Below, piece after piece: positions 1-8,421 of a stretch of DNA of 34,268 bases. Under the pieces are notes generated by a model. The model saw only the letters and a list, made by a program, of their open reading frames with translations. It was not told the origin of the DNA and did not search any database. A program made the translations under genes and the position numbers. Origin of the DNA: Bdellovibrionales bacterium. Lineage in GTDB: Bacteria > Bdellovibrionota > FAC87 > UBA2466. The DNA lies in the NCBI GenBank assembly GCA_005776395.1, contig SXPJ01000070.1:1-34268 (forward strand), in the 5' to 3' direction. The stretch's first letter is position 1. Each line of letters starts with the position of its first letter.

Positions 1-373
1 AAACTCAAAACAGTAAATCCCCATACTGTATCGAAGTTTTAGCCCGCTCAGTCTGCTCATTAAATACTTACTATTTCAGATGTTGTGTAGAGCAGACTAA
101 ACCAAAAAAACTCTCAAAAAACACAGTATAGAGGGCCAGGTATTAATTTTATGAGGGTTCACTCAAGCGTTTGGATATGAAAGTGGGGCGTACAGCGACT
201 TTCCTTGGAGCTGGTAGCCCCACTTTCATATCCAAATTCTTGAATAACTCCACTTTTCACCATGCGCTGTGGCTCACCTAGAATTGCTGAAAACAGGACT
301 TGGAAGTTGCCGACCCTCTATCCCTTCTTTAAACTTGGGGGCACTTAACGATTTCGATTCAAGGAGCTTTTCC
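1..373. other. Non-coding left edge and 5' leader of the dehydrogenase
   Basis: I see no convincing gene here. A 9-bp inverted repeat (50-58 with 90-98) and the large hairpin at 170-236 are the only structure. An open frame runs in from a GTG at 269, but the region before 374 reads as an untypical extension of the alcohol dehydrogenase and is better taken as its untranslated leader. No clear sigma-70 promoter was recognised. Confidence 0.6.
170..236. repeat. Perfect 20-bp inverted repeat (hairpin)
   Basis: The arm at 170-189 (TTTGGATATGAAAGTGGGGC) is matched exactly in reverse complement by 217-236. Pairing continues outward with a further 5 bp (TCAAG with CTTGA) after two mismatches, and inward with a TAC/GTA and AGC/GCT extension and a bulge, leaving a small loop. 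No T-run follows either arm, so it does not look like a simple intrinsic terminator. It could be a small non-autonomous repeat element or a structured leader; only the dyad itself is certain. Confidence 0.85.
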
Positions 374-1417
374 ATGATTCAGGTTAAAGGCTATGCAGCT
401 CAGTCGGTCAGTTCAGTTTTAACCCCCTTTTCTTTTCAACGTAGAGAGGTGGGGCCCAAAGATATTTTAATAGATCTTGAGTATTGTGGAATTTGCCATT
501 CTGATATTCATCAAGCACGAAACGATTGGGGGGAGTCCATTTTTCCAATGGTTCCCGGACATGAAATTGTGGGGCGAGTGACTAAAGTAGGTGCTGAGGT
601 CTCTCAATTTAAAGTGGGCGATGTCGCTGGCGTAGGGTGCTTTGTTGACTCCTGTCGAACCTGTCCCAATTGCAAAGAAAACGAAGAGCAGTATTGCGAA
701 GGTCATAGGGTAGGGACTTACAATAGTGTTGAGAAGGATGGGAAAACACCTACCTACGGTGGCTATTCAAATCAGATTGTGGTGGATGAAGATTATTCGC
801 TTAAAATCTCATCTAAACTTTCGTTAGATAAAATTGCCCCCTTGCTTTGCGCTGGAATTACTACCTACTCCCCGCTTCGCCATTGGAAAGTGGGGAAGGG
901 AGATAGAGTGGGTGTTTTGGGGCTTGGGGGATTGGGTCATATGGCTGTGAAATTAGCTGTAGCAATGGGAGCTGAAGTCACAGTTCTAAGTCACTCTCCC
1001 CAGAAGGAAAAAGATGCCAGAAGGCTTGGAGCTAATCACTTTATTTCGACGGAAAACATAGAGATTAGTCATGTTTTTTCTAATCATTTCGATCTTATTT
1101 TGGATACGGTATCGGCTCCCCACGATTTAAATAGGTATTTAAAAACAGTAAAAAAAGATGGAACTATGGTTCTTTTAGGCGCTCCTCCTGAATCAACGCA
1201 AATTTCTGCCTTCTCTTTAATTTTGAAACGTCGAAACTTGGCGGGTTCCCTCATTGGAGGAATCAAAGAAACTCAAGAGATGCTGGATTTTTGCGCTGAA
1301 AAAAATATCGGTTCCGATGTAGAAGTGATTTCAGCTAAAGATATAAACACAGCCTATGAGCGTACTCTTAAAGGGGATGTGAGATATCGTTTTGTAATTG
1401 ATTGCAAAACTTTTTAA
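374..1417 (+). CDS. Zinc-dependent NAD(P) alcohol dehydrogenase (YahK/cinnamyl alcohol dehydrogenase type)
   Basis: A cytosolic medium-chain dehydrogenase/reductase of 347 residues, which should reduce aldehydes with NADPH. Catalytic zinc ligands are visible as C41 in CGICHSD, H63 in PGHEIVG and C159 in LLCAG. The structural zinc set is C94, C97, C100 and C108. The nucleotide-binding loop GLGGLG lies at 183-188. Length and motifs match the YahK-type aldehyde reductases closely. The start at 374 is chosen over an upstream GTG because AAGGAG lies 7 nt before it and the family begins near this residue. The threonine aldolase gene follows after 14 nt, so the two are probably cotranscribed. The substrate cannot be read from sequence. 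Confidence 0.93.
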   Translation: MIQVKGYAAQSVSSVLTPFSFQRREVGPKDILIDLEYCGICHSDIHQARNDWGESIFPMVPGHEIVGRVTKVGAEVSQFKVGDVAGVGCFVDSCRTCPNCKENEEQYCEGHRVGTYNSVEKDGKTPTYGGYSNQIVVDEDYSLKISSKLSLDKIAPLLCAGITTYSPLRHWKVGKGDRVGVLGLGGLGHMAVKLAVAMGAEVTVLSHSPQKEKDARRLGANHFISTENIEISHVFSNHFDLILDTVSAPHDLNRYLKTVKKDGTMVLLGAPPESTQISAFSLILKRRNLAGSLIGGIKETQEMLDFCAEKNIGSDVEVISAKDINTAYERTLKGDVRYRFVIDCKTF

Positions 1418-1431
1418 TTGAGAGGTTAATC

Positions 1432-2475
1432 ATGTCATTAAGAACAGGACGAGGTTTTACAAGTGATAATAACTCAGGTGTTCTTCCTGAGATTTTAAGT
1501 GCTATTGCCGAAGCTAATGTAAATCACACACTAGCTTATGGTGATGATCCATGGACCCAGAAAGCTCAGGAGGCGTTTCAACGTTATTTCGGAGAAGGGG
1601 TTGAAGTTTATTTTGTTTTCAATGGAACTGCGGCCAATGTGCTTTCCCTTGCCTCTTGTGCGAGATCTTTTGAGGCCGTGTTCTGTACCGATATAGCCCA
1701 TATTTATGAGGATGAGTGTGGTGCTCCAGAAGGAATGACCGGATGTAAACTTATTCCGATTGAGAATGAAAATGGAAAACTTACACCTCAAAAACTCATT
1801 CCAAAAATTACAGGAATGGGTAATCCTCACCATGTTCAGCCTAAAGTCATCTCTATTTCACAGACAACCGAAGTGGGAACCGTTTACCAAAAAGAGGAAC
1901 TTAAAGCTCTTTCTCAGGTAGCTAAGGATTATAATCTCTACTTTCACATGGATGGAGCTCGTATCTCTAATGCAGCGGTGGCCTTGGGACTCCCTTTTCG
2001 AGAATTTACGAGCCAGGTGGGGGTCGATGTTCTCTCTTTTGGAGGGACAAAGTGCGGATTATTGGGAGCTGAAGCTGTCGTATTTTTAAATCCTAATTTA
2101 GCTCGTGATTTTATTTTTCGTCGAAAACAGGGGATGCAACTGGCTTCCAAAATGAGATTCGTATCGGCGCAATTTGAGCCCTTTTTAACTCAAAAATTGT
2201 GGGAGAAAAATGCTCGCCATGCCAATGAAATGGCAAAGTATTTAGAAGCGAAAGTATCCTGTATTTCAGGGGTGGAAATTGCTTATCCAGTTGAGGCCAA
2301 TGGGGTGTTTGCTTGGATTGCTAAAGAAGTTATTCCAGAGCTTCAAAAAGAATTTCCATTTTATATTTGGCGTACGGGAGAGAATAGAGATTTGGTGCGT
2401 TGGATGATGTCTTTTGATACGACAAAAGAAGACATCGATCTGTTCTCTTCTCTTGTGAAGAAACATTTAGGCTAA
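1432..2475 (+). CDS. ltaE: Low-specificity L-threonine aldolase, PLP-dependent
   Basis: A PLP enzyme of fold type I that splits L-threonine or allo-threonine into glycine and acetaldehyde. The 347-residue length is typical. HMDGARISNA is the cofactor-binding block and SFGGTKCG carries the lysine (K207) expected to form the Schiff base. ATG at 1432 is preferred over an in-frame ATG 30 nt upstream because AGAGGT sits 5 nt before it and the N-terminus then matches the family. It probably shares a transcript with the aldehyde reductase upstream; acetaldehyde released here would be a plausible substrate for that enzyme, which is an inference from neighbourhood only. Its stop overlaps that of the convergent methyltransferase gene by 4 nt. 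Confidence 0.93.
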   Translation: MSLRTGRGFTSDNNSGVLPEILSAIAEANVNHTLAYGDDPWTQKAQEAFQRYFGEGVEVYFVFNGTAANVLSLASCARSFEAVFCTDIAHIYEDECGAPEGMTGCKLIPIENENGKLTPQKLIPKITGMGNPHHVQPKVISISQTTEVGTVYQKEELKALSQVAKDYNLYFHMDGARISNAAVALGLPFREFTSQVGVDVLSFGGTKCGLLGAEAVVFLNPNLARDFIFRRKQGMQLASKMRFVSAQFEPFLTQKLWEKNARHANEMAKYLEAKVSCISGVEIAYPVEANGVFAWIAKEVIPELQKEFPFYIWRTGENRDLVRWMMSFDTTKEDIDLFSSLVKKHLG

Positions 2476-3929
2476 ATCTTTTTCAGACAGTAGAGGGTTC
2501 GAGTCTTGCCAGGGAGTTCCTGCTTTTCAAGTAGAGTAAAGTGCTTGGAACATTCTTTTTCGAAAGTCTCTTGGGTGAGGTGGCTGTAGTCTCGCCCTTT
2601 GCTTAAATGGTTAAACATAGGATCCGAAGTGCTTACCCACTCTAAAATGATGTGGTTAGCTGTTAGCTCTTTGGCGAGTTCTAAGATGTGGGGCAATAAA
2701 ATGCTCTCGGTCGTCAGTAGATGATGGACTAATGCTAGCATGAGTACACAGTCGAACTCTCCATGCGCTCGTTCGAGGAAAGATTTGTACTCTTTACTCT
2801 TCCAACCTGAAGCTGGGGAGGGGTTGGCTATATTAATCACTAAAGGTAAGATTTTGGGATGAGATTGACGAGAGAGTTTCCATGTTTTGGAAACAAGTTC
2901 GATTTCTGAGTCAACTGCTACCACTCTTCTTCCTAAGGATGCTGCGATTCGTGAGAAATGGCCGTCATTACATCCGAGATCTAGGACGGAGCTTTTTGAA
3001 TATTTTTGTAACCACCCTTTAACGAATTGTTCTTTTGCTAGGAACTGTTCAGCGCTATAGGGGCTTTCGGTTCCCATGTAATGCTTGAATTGGGTTCTCT
3101 GGTTATCGGAATCAATATTGAGTTTAGCAAAAGATTTTCGTACCGATTTTAAGAAAAAGTTGAAGGTGAACTTAGCCCTGTTTTCTTCTATGAGTTTCTG
3201 ATTTTTAGGATGATTTGATAGTTTTCTGTCGCTCCAGTTTTCTAAAATTGCTGGCAATGTAATCTGGGTGAATAGAGAAGGACTTAGTTTTTTAAAGAAG
3301 GAGCTTTGAGAATAGAGGTCTGTTGCCGTAAGCCCTTCTCGAGAGATAAGAAATATTTTCTGAAGTGATTGTCCCCAATATTTGTAGGCTAATAGGGGAT
3401 TAATGAATGTTTTAGAAAACTGGGAGTAGGCTACCCATAGACTGTCTTTGGGATTTCGTTTTTCAATTGAAAGGAGATCCACAAAAATCGGATTACAGCC
3501 CGTAAATAGAACATTAAATGGAGTGGCATCTTTTAAGCCTAGATTTTCTTTTGAGAGTTCTATTGCGAGATCTAAAGTTAGAAGGCCTGCCTCTTTGAGC
3601 ATCTCAGGAGGCCATTCATAGGGATAACTTACAAAAGATATTTTATCGTGACCTAAGTAGAGGTCTTGCTGCGGAGCCATTAAAGTATCTTGAGGTTTAG
3701 GCAGTGCGCGCACGAGTTCGGGATCGGGATCGTTAATTTCCCAAGTTCTAACAAGACTCCCTTTTTCTATAAGTTCTTTTAGAGTTTGAGAATTTTTAAC
3801 CGACTCCCAGTTGCTTTTTCCTTGGGGATGGATTTGACGAATAAGTTGGGAGTCCACCTCAAATAAGGTTCCGCTGGGATCTCTTAAAGAAAGAGGGCGA
3901 ATATTTGAGGGGAAAATATTGGGGGCCAT
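2472..3929 (-). CDS. SAM-dependent methyltransferase with N-terminal domain of unknown role (NoeA-like)
   Basis: A 485-residue protein. Its last third is a class I methyltransferase: motif I (VLDLGCNDGHFS) lies near residue 315, followed by an acidic strand end (AVDSE) and a post-motif LVHHLL. The first 280 residues contain the block NVLFTGCNPIFVDLLS, typical of proteins annotated as nodulation protein NoeA-related or as class I methyltransferases in diverse bacteria. The substrate of that family is not known to me; sugar or lipid-linked targets have been suggested for NoeA. The small membrane-protein gene lies 14 nt upstream, and the pair probably forms an operon. No strong ribosome binding site precedes the ATG at 3929. 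Confidence 0.75.
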   Translation of the reverse strand: MAPNIFPSNIRPLSLRDPSGTLFEVDSQLIRQIHPQGKSNWESVKNSQTLKELIEKGSLVRTWEINDPDPELVRALPKPQDTLMAPQQDLYLGHDKISFVSYPYEWPPEMLKEAGLLTLDLAIELSKENLGLKDATPFNVLFTGCNPIFVDLLSIEKRNPKDSLWVAYSQFSKTFINPLLAYKYWGQSLQKIFLISREGLTATDLYSQSSFFKKLSPSLFTQITLPAILENWSDRKLSNHPKNQKLIEENRAKFTFNFFLKSVRKSFAKLNIDSDNQRTQFKHYMGTESPYSAEQFLAKEQFVKGWLQKYSKSSVLDLGCNDGHFSRIAASLGRRVVAVDSEIELVSKTWKLSRQSHPKILPLVINIANPSPASGWKSKEYKSFLERAHGEFDCVLMLALVHHLLTTESILLPHILELAKELTANHIILEWVSTSDPMFNHLSKGRDYSHLTQETFEKECSKHFTLLEKQELPGKTRTLYCLKKI

Positions 3930-3943
3930 GGATCTATTATGAC

Positions 3944-4165
3944 CTATGAGTGGGAGGTATCAGGACTCTTTTCTTTAACAAGTCGGCTCCGTAGGAATAG
4001 ATAGATTCTTTTTGTAAAGAAAAGTATTCCCACAAGAGCCCCAAAGAGGACTTGCCACAGAATGTAGCCCGAGCTTGGGTTAATGTAGCCCAAGCTGTCC
4101 TCACAAATAAAACAAATCATTAATAGGGTAAGGCTAATTTCGACGGATCGTTCGTATTGATTCAT
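3944..4165 (-). CDS. Small membrane protein, conserved type of unknown role
   Basis: A 73-residue protein with a first hydrophobic stretch near residues 9-21 and a second from about 33 to 57, then a basic tail. The GYINPSSGYILWQ stretch followed by a glycine-containing membrane helix and KR is a pattern I recognise from short proteins beside methyltransferase or polysaccharide genes, but I know no function. It lies just upstream of the methyltransferase, and cotranslation suggests a membrane partner for it. There is no Shine-Dalgarno sequence. A TATAAA -10 box at 4174-4179 would place the RNA start only about 2 nt before the ATG, so the message may be close to leaderless. Confidence 0.6.
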   Translation of the reverse strand: MNQYERSVEISLTLLMICFICEDSLGYINPSSGYILWQVLFGALVGILFFTKRIYLFLRSRLVKEKSPDTSHS

Positions 4166-4181
4166 AATTAGTTTTTATATT

Positions 4182-4200
4182 TTATCGGTAAAACCGATAA
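4182..4200. promoter_or_regulatory. 19-bp palindrome in a divergent promoter region
   Basis: TTATCGGT-AAA-ACCGATAA is a perfect 8-3-8 dyad between the divergent membrane-protein and polyferredoxin genes. On the minus strand it occupies the spacer immediately upstream of a TATAAA box (4174-4179). On the plus strand a TGTAAT box at 4218-4223 would place the dyad centre near -39. This position suits an operator or activator site for a dimeric regulator. The regulator is unknown; the sequence does not fit FNR, CRP or Fur consensus sites. Confidence 0.5.
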
Positions 4201-4246
4201 GTAACGTAGCGTAAAACTGTAATTATTAAAAGATTTTGGAGTTGTG

Positions 4247-5317
4247 ATGAAACGAACAAAATTAGAGTGGTTGTTTATTTTTATTTTTACGCCAGGCATC
4301 ATCGCTTTTTACGCGATTTATAAATACCCAGAACTTATTTTGGGACTAGGTGTTGATACCCGTATTTTTGGAAAGAATCTCTCTTTTTGGTATGCCTTTA
4401 TTTATACAGCTGTAGTTTGCACGATTGCGGCTAAGGTCTTAATTAGAAATAAAAATAGTTATTCTTTTAAGGCAAATGTAGTGCAACCTTTAAGTCCCTA
4501 TCAAAAGAAAAAGTTCACCAGTATTTTTATGGTGCAGCTGGTTGGGTTTTTTCTGATTCCTTATGTAATTTCCCCACTGTTTGCGGGTAAAAGTTTTTGG
4601 CACGATGAGTTGGCTTATGCATCAAAGGGGGCCCATGTTTATTTATATCCGGGTTTTAAAAGCTGGGGTATGGCAATCTATTTATTTGTAGTGATACCCC
4701 TAGGTGTTTGGTTTTTTGGAAAGCGTTATTGTTCATGGATCTGTTCTTGTGGGAACTTAGCTGAAACTGTAGGTGTGACTGTCTGGGGAAAGAAATGGGT
4801 TAAGGAAGGGACTCCTCGTGGGGAGAGAGCCAATAAAAATCATTGGATTCAACTTACCGTGATGAGTTTTGCGATCTTATTTGGACTTGTTCTTCTGTTT
4901 GACTCCATGAAGGTGATTGCAGTTACTGGAATTATATTAAAAATTCAGGCGATTCAGGATTTATGTGTGGATTTTATGTTCGGTTCGGTCATAGGTGTTG
5001 CAGCCTATCCTTTCTGGGGCACCCGAATCTGGTGTCGTTACGGCTGTCCATTAGCCAAATTTATGGAGTTATCGGGCCGATATACGAAATCTAAATTTCA
5101 GGTTGCAGCTAATGAAAAATGCACGGGTATAGGATTATGTACACAGGCATGTCCTATGGGGATTGATGTCGCTTCGTTTGCCCATGTTAATAAAAAACCT
5201 ACGATGGGAAGTTTTGGATTGCACAACACGGTTTGTATTGGTTGTGGTGGCTGTATTGATGTATGCCCGACTAAAGCTCTGAGTTTTAAATCCATTAGTA
5301 AGTCGTTAGAGCTTTAA
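4247..5317 (+). CDS. Membrane polyferredoxin (NapH/NosR-C/CcoG-like 4Fe-4S protein)
   Basis: A 356-residue inner-membrane iron-sulfur protein that should move electrons across or along the membrane. Hydrophobic helices lie in the N-terminal half and near residue 220. Cysteine motifs are C162-x3-C166-x-C168 and C263-x3-C267P, as in NapH and NosR C-terminal domains. A two-cluster ferredoxin domain follows at 292-341. The second cluster is complete (C330, C333, C336, C340-P). The first is C292-x5-C298-x3-C302-P, with isoleucine (I295) where the second cysteine is expected. The start at ATG 4247 is chosen over GTG 4244 because TTGGAG is then 5 nt upstream. The electron donor and acceptor are not evident from neighbours. 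Its 3' end overlaps the convergent peptidase gene by 23 bp. Confidence 0.85.
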   Translation: MKRTKLEWLFIFIFTPGIIAFYAIYKYPELILGLGVDTRIFGKNLSFWYAFIYTAVVCTIAAKVLIRNKNSYSFKANVVQPLSPYQKKKFTSIFMVQLVGFFLIPYVISPLFAGKSFWHDELAYASKGAHVYLYPGFKSWGMAIYLFVVIPLGVWFFGKRYCSWICSCGNLAETVGVTVWGKKWVKEGTPRGERANKNHWIQLTVMSFAILFGLVLLFDSMKVIAVTGIILKIQAIQDLCVDFMFGSVIGVAAYPFWGTRIWCRYGCPLAKFMELSGRYTKSKFQVAANEKCTGIGLCTQACPMGIDVASFAHVNKKPTMGSFGLHNTVCIGCGGCIDVCPTKALSFKSISKSLEL

Positions 5318-6608
5318 TACTGAAGTTAGCAGATTTTTCCTCTTTTGTGAGATCTACCCAAGTTCCATTATTCAGATAAAAACTCTCTCCTGCTTTAGCT
5401 AGAGACTCGACGATAGTTCGAGTTTTTCCACCTAGAAGTACTGGCACATTTGATGTTTTATCAAAAGCGTGTCCGCCGTGTGAAAGAACTACATGAACGT
5501 AAAATCGATCTCCATTATTGAGCTCTACCGAGGTGTCTAGATCTACAGTGTGGAAACCTGAGTGAACATAGCCCCCATCGGTCATAGCGACTAAATCTTT
5601 TAACTGACCGTTTTCAAAGGTTCGATAAATAGAAACTAAATAACTTACATTTTCTGTAGCGGTATAAAAGCTAACCGATTTAAGAGTCTCTTTTCCGTTA
5701 GGACTCCCCTCGGAAGTGAAAGCATTAAAGGCTTCGGTGACTCCGAGTTTTGTATCTCTCCAGCCGTGATAATCGAGAGTGTAGATTTTATTGTAATGAA
5801 GTCGTTCAACGTTTTTAAAAGAGACCGCACCCATTTGGGGATGGTGAGCGGAAGTCTTATCATAATAAGAGATCCAGAAGTAGCCCGCATCTCCCCAACC
5901 TGTTCCCCAGCTATTTTTTACAAGCCAAGCCCCTTTTTGAGGAGCTTGAGTCACCTTATTATCATCCCATCCGATAATGGCTACAGCATGGTTGGGCTCT
6001 TCATCGCTTGAGGGGGGTTGGTAAAAACTATTCTTAGATGAGGAGTAGTAACTAGAATTCCAATCTAGAGCGGTCCCCATGACTCCACCCTCCATGAGGG
6101 CATTTTTAATTTGTTCGATGTTTTCATTTTGAGAACCCGAGTTAAGCCACTCGATGTCTTTTACATAGTATGTGTGGTAGGTATCGGCCTGAAATTTAGG
6201 AGCTGAGCTGAAAGATTGACCATCCACATCTCTCACAGCGCCTCCTCTAGAGAGATAGGCTGCAGCTACAAGGTAATCTCCTCCCTCATGAACAGTGAGA
6301 CCCGCTTTTGTGGGATTGATATCTTGATTAAAGTGTTGATTAAAACCATTCCACCAATCTAAGTGATATTCAGCTAAATTGGGCTCACCGATTTCACCAC
6401 TATTTAGCCATTGATGGGTCATGAGAAGGTTACTTTCAATGGCGGCCATAGTTCCGTGAGTCCAACAGGTTCCACCGCTCTGTTTTTTTACGCTAGAGAC
6501 ATAGTTTTTTCCGTCTACTGAACGGAGATCAAAAGCTGTAGGGGCTGCAAAAATTGAAATGGAAAGATGGGCAAAGACACAACTGGATAAAACTAGGGAT
6601 AGTCTCAT
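5295..6608 (-). CDS. Secreted papain-like (C1 family) cysteine peptidase with lectin-like C-terminal domain
   Basis: A 437-residue exported peptidase. A signal peptide covers about residues 1-21 (cleavage near IFA|AP). The papain core follows without a long propeptide: oxyanion glutamine Q43, catalytic C48 in GGTCWTHG, H207 in NHAVAIIGWDD and N232 in KNSWGTGWG. After about residue 265 comes a beta-rich region resembling the lectin-like domain often fused to bacterial C1 peptidases. The start at 6608 is preferred over an in-frame TTG at 6620 because TTGAGG lies 6 nt upstream of the ATG. It would act in the periplasm or outside the cell on peptide bonds; the target is unknown. It appears monocistronic. 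Confidence 0.9.
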   Translation of the reverse strand: MRLSLVLSSCVFAHLSISIFAAPTAFDLRSVDGKNYVSSVKKQSGGTCWTHGTMAAIESNLLMTHQWLNSGEIGEPNLAEYHLDWWNGFNQHFNQDINPTKAGLTVHEGGDYLVAAAYLSRGGAVRDVDGQSFSSAPKFQADTYHTYYVKDIEWLNSGSQNENIEQIKNALMEGGVMGTALDWNSSYYSSSKNSFYQPPSSDEEPNHAVAIIGWDDNKVTQAPQKGAWLVKNSWGTGWGDAGYFWISYYDKTSAHHPQMGAVSFKNVERLHYNKIYTLDYHGWRDTKLGVTEAFNAFTSEGSPNGKETLKSVSFYTATENVSYLVSIYRTFENGQLKDLVAMTDGGYVHSGFHTVDLDTSVELNNGDRFYVHVVLSHGGHAFDKTSNVPVLLGGKTRTIVESLAKAGESFYLNNGTWVDLTKEEKSANFSIKALTTY

Positions 6609-6698
6609 GCTGAACCTCAATAGGTATTAAAATGTTATGGGTTTGAACCTGTGTGAAAGGATATCTTCGCCTATTTTGATTGGGTCCGTAACAAAATA

Positions 6699-7553
6699 TT
6701 ACTTTATAAGATCTCTTACGATGACGGATGCTAACATCAAACCAAAGGTTCCGGTAACAAAGCTTGCATTGCCAAGAATAAGATTTCGATTGTCACATTG
6801 AAAATAGGGATTGTCTCCTTGTGGGCAGACGCATCGAAATCCCTTACCCCCATCGTAATGCAGTTCTTGGGGCTCTAGATAAGGTTCGGTGGAGTAAACA
6901 GCTGGAATTCCCCAGGGTAAATTCTCCTCTGGAGTAAAACCATGTTTATCTCTGAGTACTTTACGAACAGCTTTTGCCAAGGGATCCACTGTGGTTTGAG
7001 CTAGATCCGTTACCTTGACTTGAGCAGGATCTAATCTGCCCCCCGAACCGGTTGAGACCGCAATGGGAATATGGTGACTCTTGCAATGCGCAATCAAGTG
7101 ACATTTGGCCGTGATGTTATCGATAGCATCAACCACATAATCGGGTCGATTCTTAAAAATTTCCTCACAGTGATCTGCATTATAGAATTTAGCTATTGAA
7201 GTGATTTTGGCTCCAGGGTTAATTTTCTGGAGACGATCTGCCATGACATCGGCCTTTTGTGATCCTACTAAACCATTTAAAGCATGAAGTTGACGGTTAA
7301 AATTGGTGATACAGATCTCATCGAAGTCGACCACGGTAAGTTTACCAATTCCTGAGCGAGCCAAAGATTCTGCAGTCCAAGATCCCACCCCTCCAAGTCC
7401 AATCACCATCACATGGGAGTTCATAAGCTGTTTCATTTTATTATCGCCGACAAGACGGCCCATTCGGTCGAAGCGGCGGTGCAGTTTATAGTTTTCTAAT
7501 TCCCCATCTGTCATGGGTTGAATTTGATTTGTAATTTCCAGCTCTTTTTCCAT
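6699..7553 (-). CDS. tcdA: tRNA threonylcarbamoyladenosine dehydratase
   Basis: An E1-like ATP-dependent enzyme that cyclises t6A at tRNA position 37 to ct6A. At 284 residues it is slightly longer than the E. coli enzyme. The family N-terminal block RFDRMGRLVG is followed by the Rossmann loop GLGGVGSW at 52-59, then DFDEICITNFNRQ and the conserved VDAIDN. The TatD-family gene ends 2 nt upstream, so the pair is one transcript. The same window holds tsaD, which helps make the t6A substrate, although the two genes are 9 kb apart and not cotranscribed. Confidence 0.95.
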   Translation of the reverse strand: MEKELEITNQIQPMTDGELENYKLHRRFDRMGRLVGDNKMKQLMNSHVMVIGLGGVGSWTAESLARSGIGKLTVVDFDEICITNFNRQLHALNGLVGSQKADVMADRLQKINPGAKITSIAKFYNADHCEEIFKNRPDYVVDAIDNITAKCHLIAHCKSHHIPIAVSTGSGGRLDPAQVKVTDLAQTTVDPLAKAVRKVLRDKHGFTPEENLPWGIPAVYSTEPYLEPQELHYDGGKGFRCVCPQGDNPYFQCDNRNLILGNASFVTGTFGLMLASVIVRDLIK

Positions 7554-7555
7554 GA

Positions 7556-8356
7556 CTACGTAATCCTAAATAACTTTTCTAAATTCTGTGTGCTTTGATT
7601 GAGCACCGTCTCGACCGTTGTTCCCTTAACCTCAGCAATAGCTCTTGCTATTGCAATTAAGTGTCGGGGTTCATTATCTGTTTGAGGGGCCACCCCCTCG
7701 AGCCTAGGGACCTGGTCGGGCGAGTCGGTTTCTACCACAATTTGGGTGAGGAACAGAAGAGGAATTGCTTTTTTTAATGCAAAATACCCCTCTTGAGTGA
7801 CGGCCCCTCCTAGGGAGATGAAAAAACCAAGTTTGTAATAAATTTCAGCTATTTCATAGGAGGCTGTGAAGGAGTGAACCATTCCCCCTTGGGGAAAGGG
7901 GGCCAAAGATTTTAAAATCTCTAAAGCCTCGGTGTGGGCCTTAACCACATGGAGAACCATGGGTTTTTGATATCTCTTTGCTAAAATCACCTGTTCTTTA
8001 AATGCTTTTAATTGTTGAGAGCGATTTAGGTCGTGGGTTTTTCCAAAATCCAAGCCCAATTCTCCTACCGCATGGGCTTGAGGAAGGAATTGCTCTAATA
8101 CTTTCAACCCCGATTCTAAGGCTTCGAAAGAGGCCGCCCCTACCCACCATGGATGAAGACCGAAGCTTGTTATAAATCTAGATCCATACTGAGTCTGAAG
8201 TTCTTTCTGGCGATTCCAGTCATGAGGATCTATTCCTCCCTGAATCCAGCCAGTCACCCCCACTTGTTGAGATCTTTCAATAACTTGAGCTAGAGAGTCT
8301 TTAAGCCTCTCTGAGGCCAAGTGGCAGTGGGCATCGATCCATTGAGGTGATTTCAT
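7556..8356 (-). CDS. TatD-family metal-dependent deoxyribonuclease/hydrolase
   Basis: A cytosolic TIM-barrel hydrolase of 266 residues. The metal and catalytic signature is complete: DAHCHL with H10 and H12, GELGLDF with its glutamate, LHVVKAH, a second histidine in VHSFTAS, and VETDSP with the last aspartate. Members act as 3'-5' exonucleases or as D-aminoacyl-tRNA-like hydrolases, and which applies cannot be decided here. The gene leads the tcdA transcript. A weak GGA lies 5 nt before the ATG. Confidence 0.92.
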   Translation of the reverse strand: MKSPQWIDAHCHLASERLKDSLAQVIERSQQVGVTGWIQGGIDPHDWNRQKELQTQYGSRFITSFGLHPWWVGAASFEALESGLKVLEQFLPQAHAVGELGLDFGKTHDLNRSQQLKAFKEQVILAKRYQKPMVLHVVKAHTEALEILKSLAPFPQGGMVHSFTASYEIAEIYYKLGFFISLGGAVTQEGYFALKKAIPLLFLTQIVVETDSPDQVPRLEGVAPQTDNEPRHLIAIARAIAEVKGTTVETVLNQSTQNLEKLFRIT

Positions 8357-8421
8357 AGTTCCATCATCGCTTAAAAAAAAGCTCTTTGCAAAAATCTCAA
8401 GAACCGGGCATATCTCGAGCT

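Noticed and set aside
50-98. 9-bp inverted repeat AGTCTGCTC/GAGCAGACT
   Set aside because: Loop of 31 nt and no T-run; too weak to call a terminator or element.
269-373. N-terminal extension of the alcohol dehydrogenase from a GTG
   Set aside because: The family starts near the ATG at 374, which has AAGGAG 7 nt upstream; the extension has no ribosome binding site.
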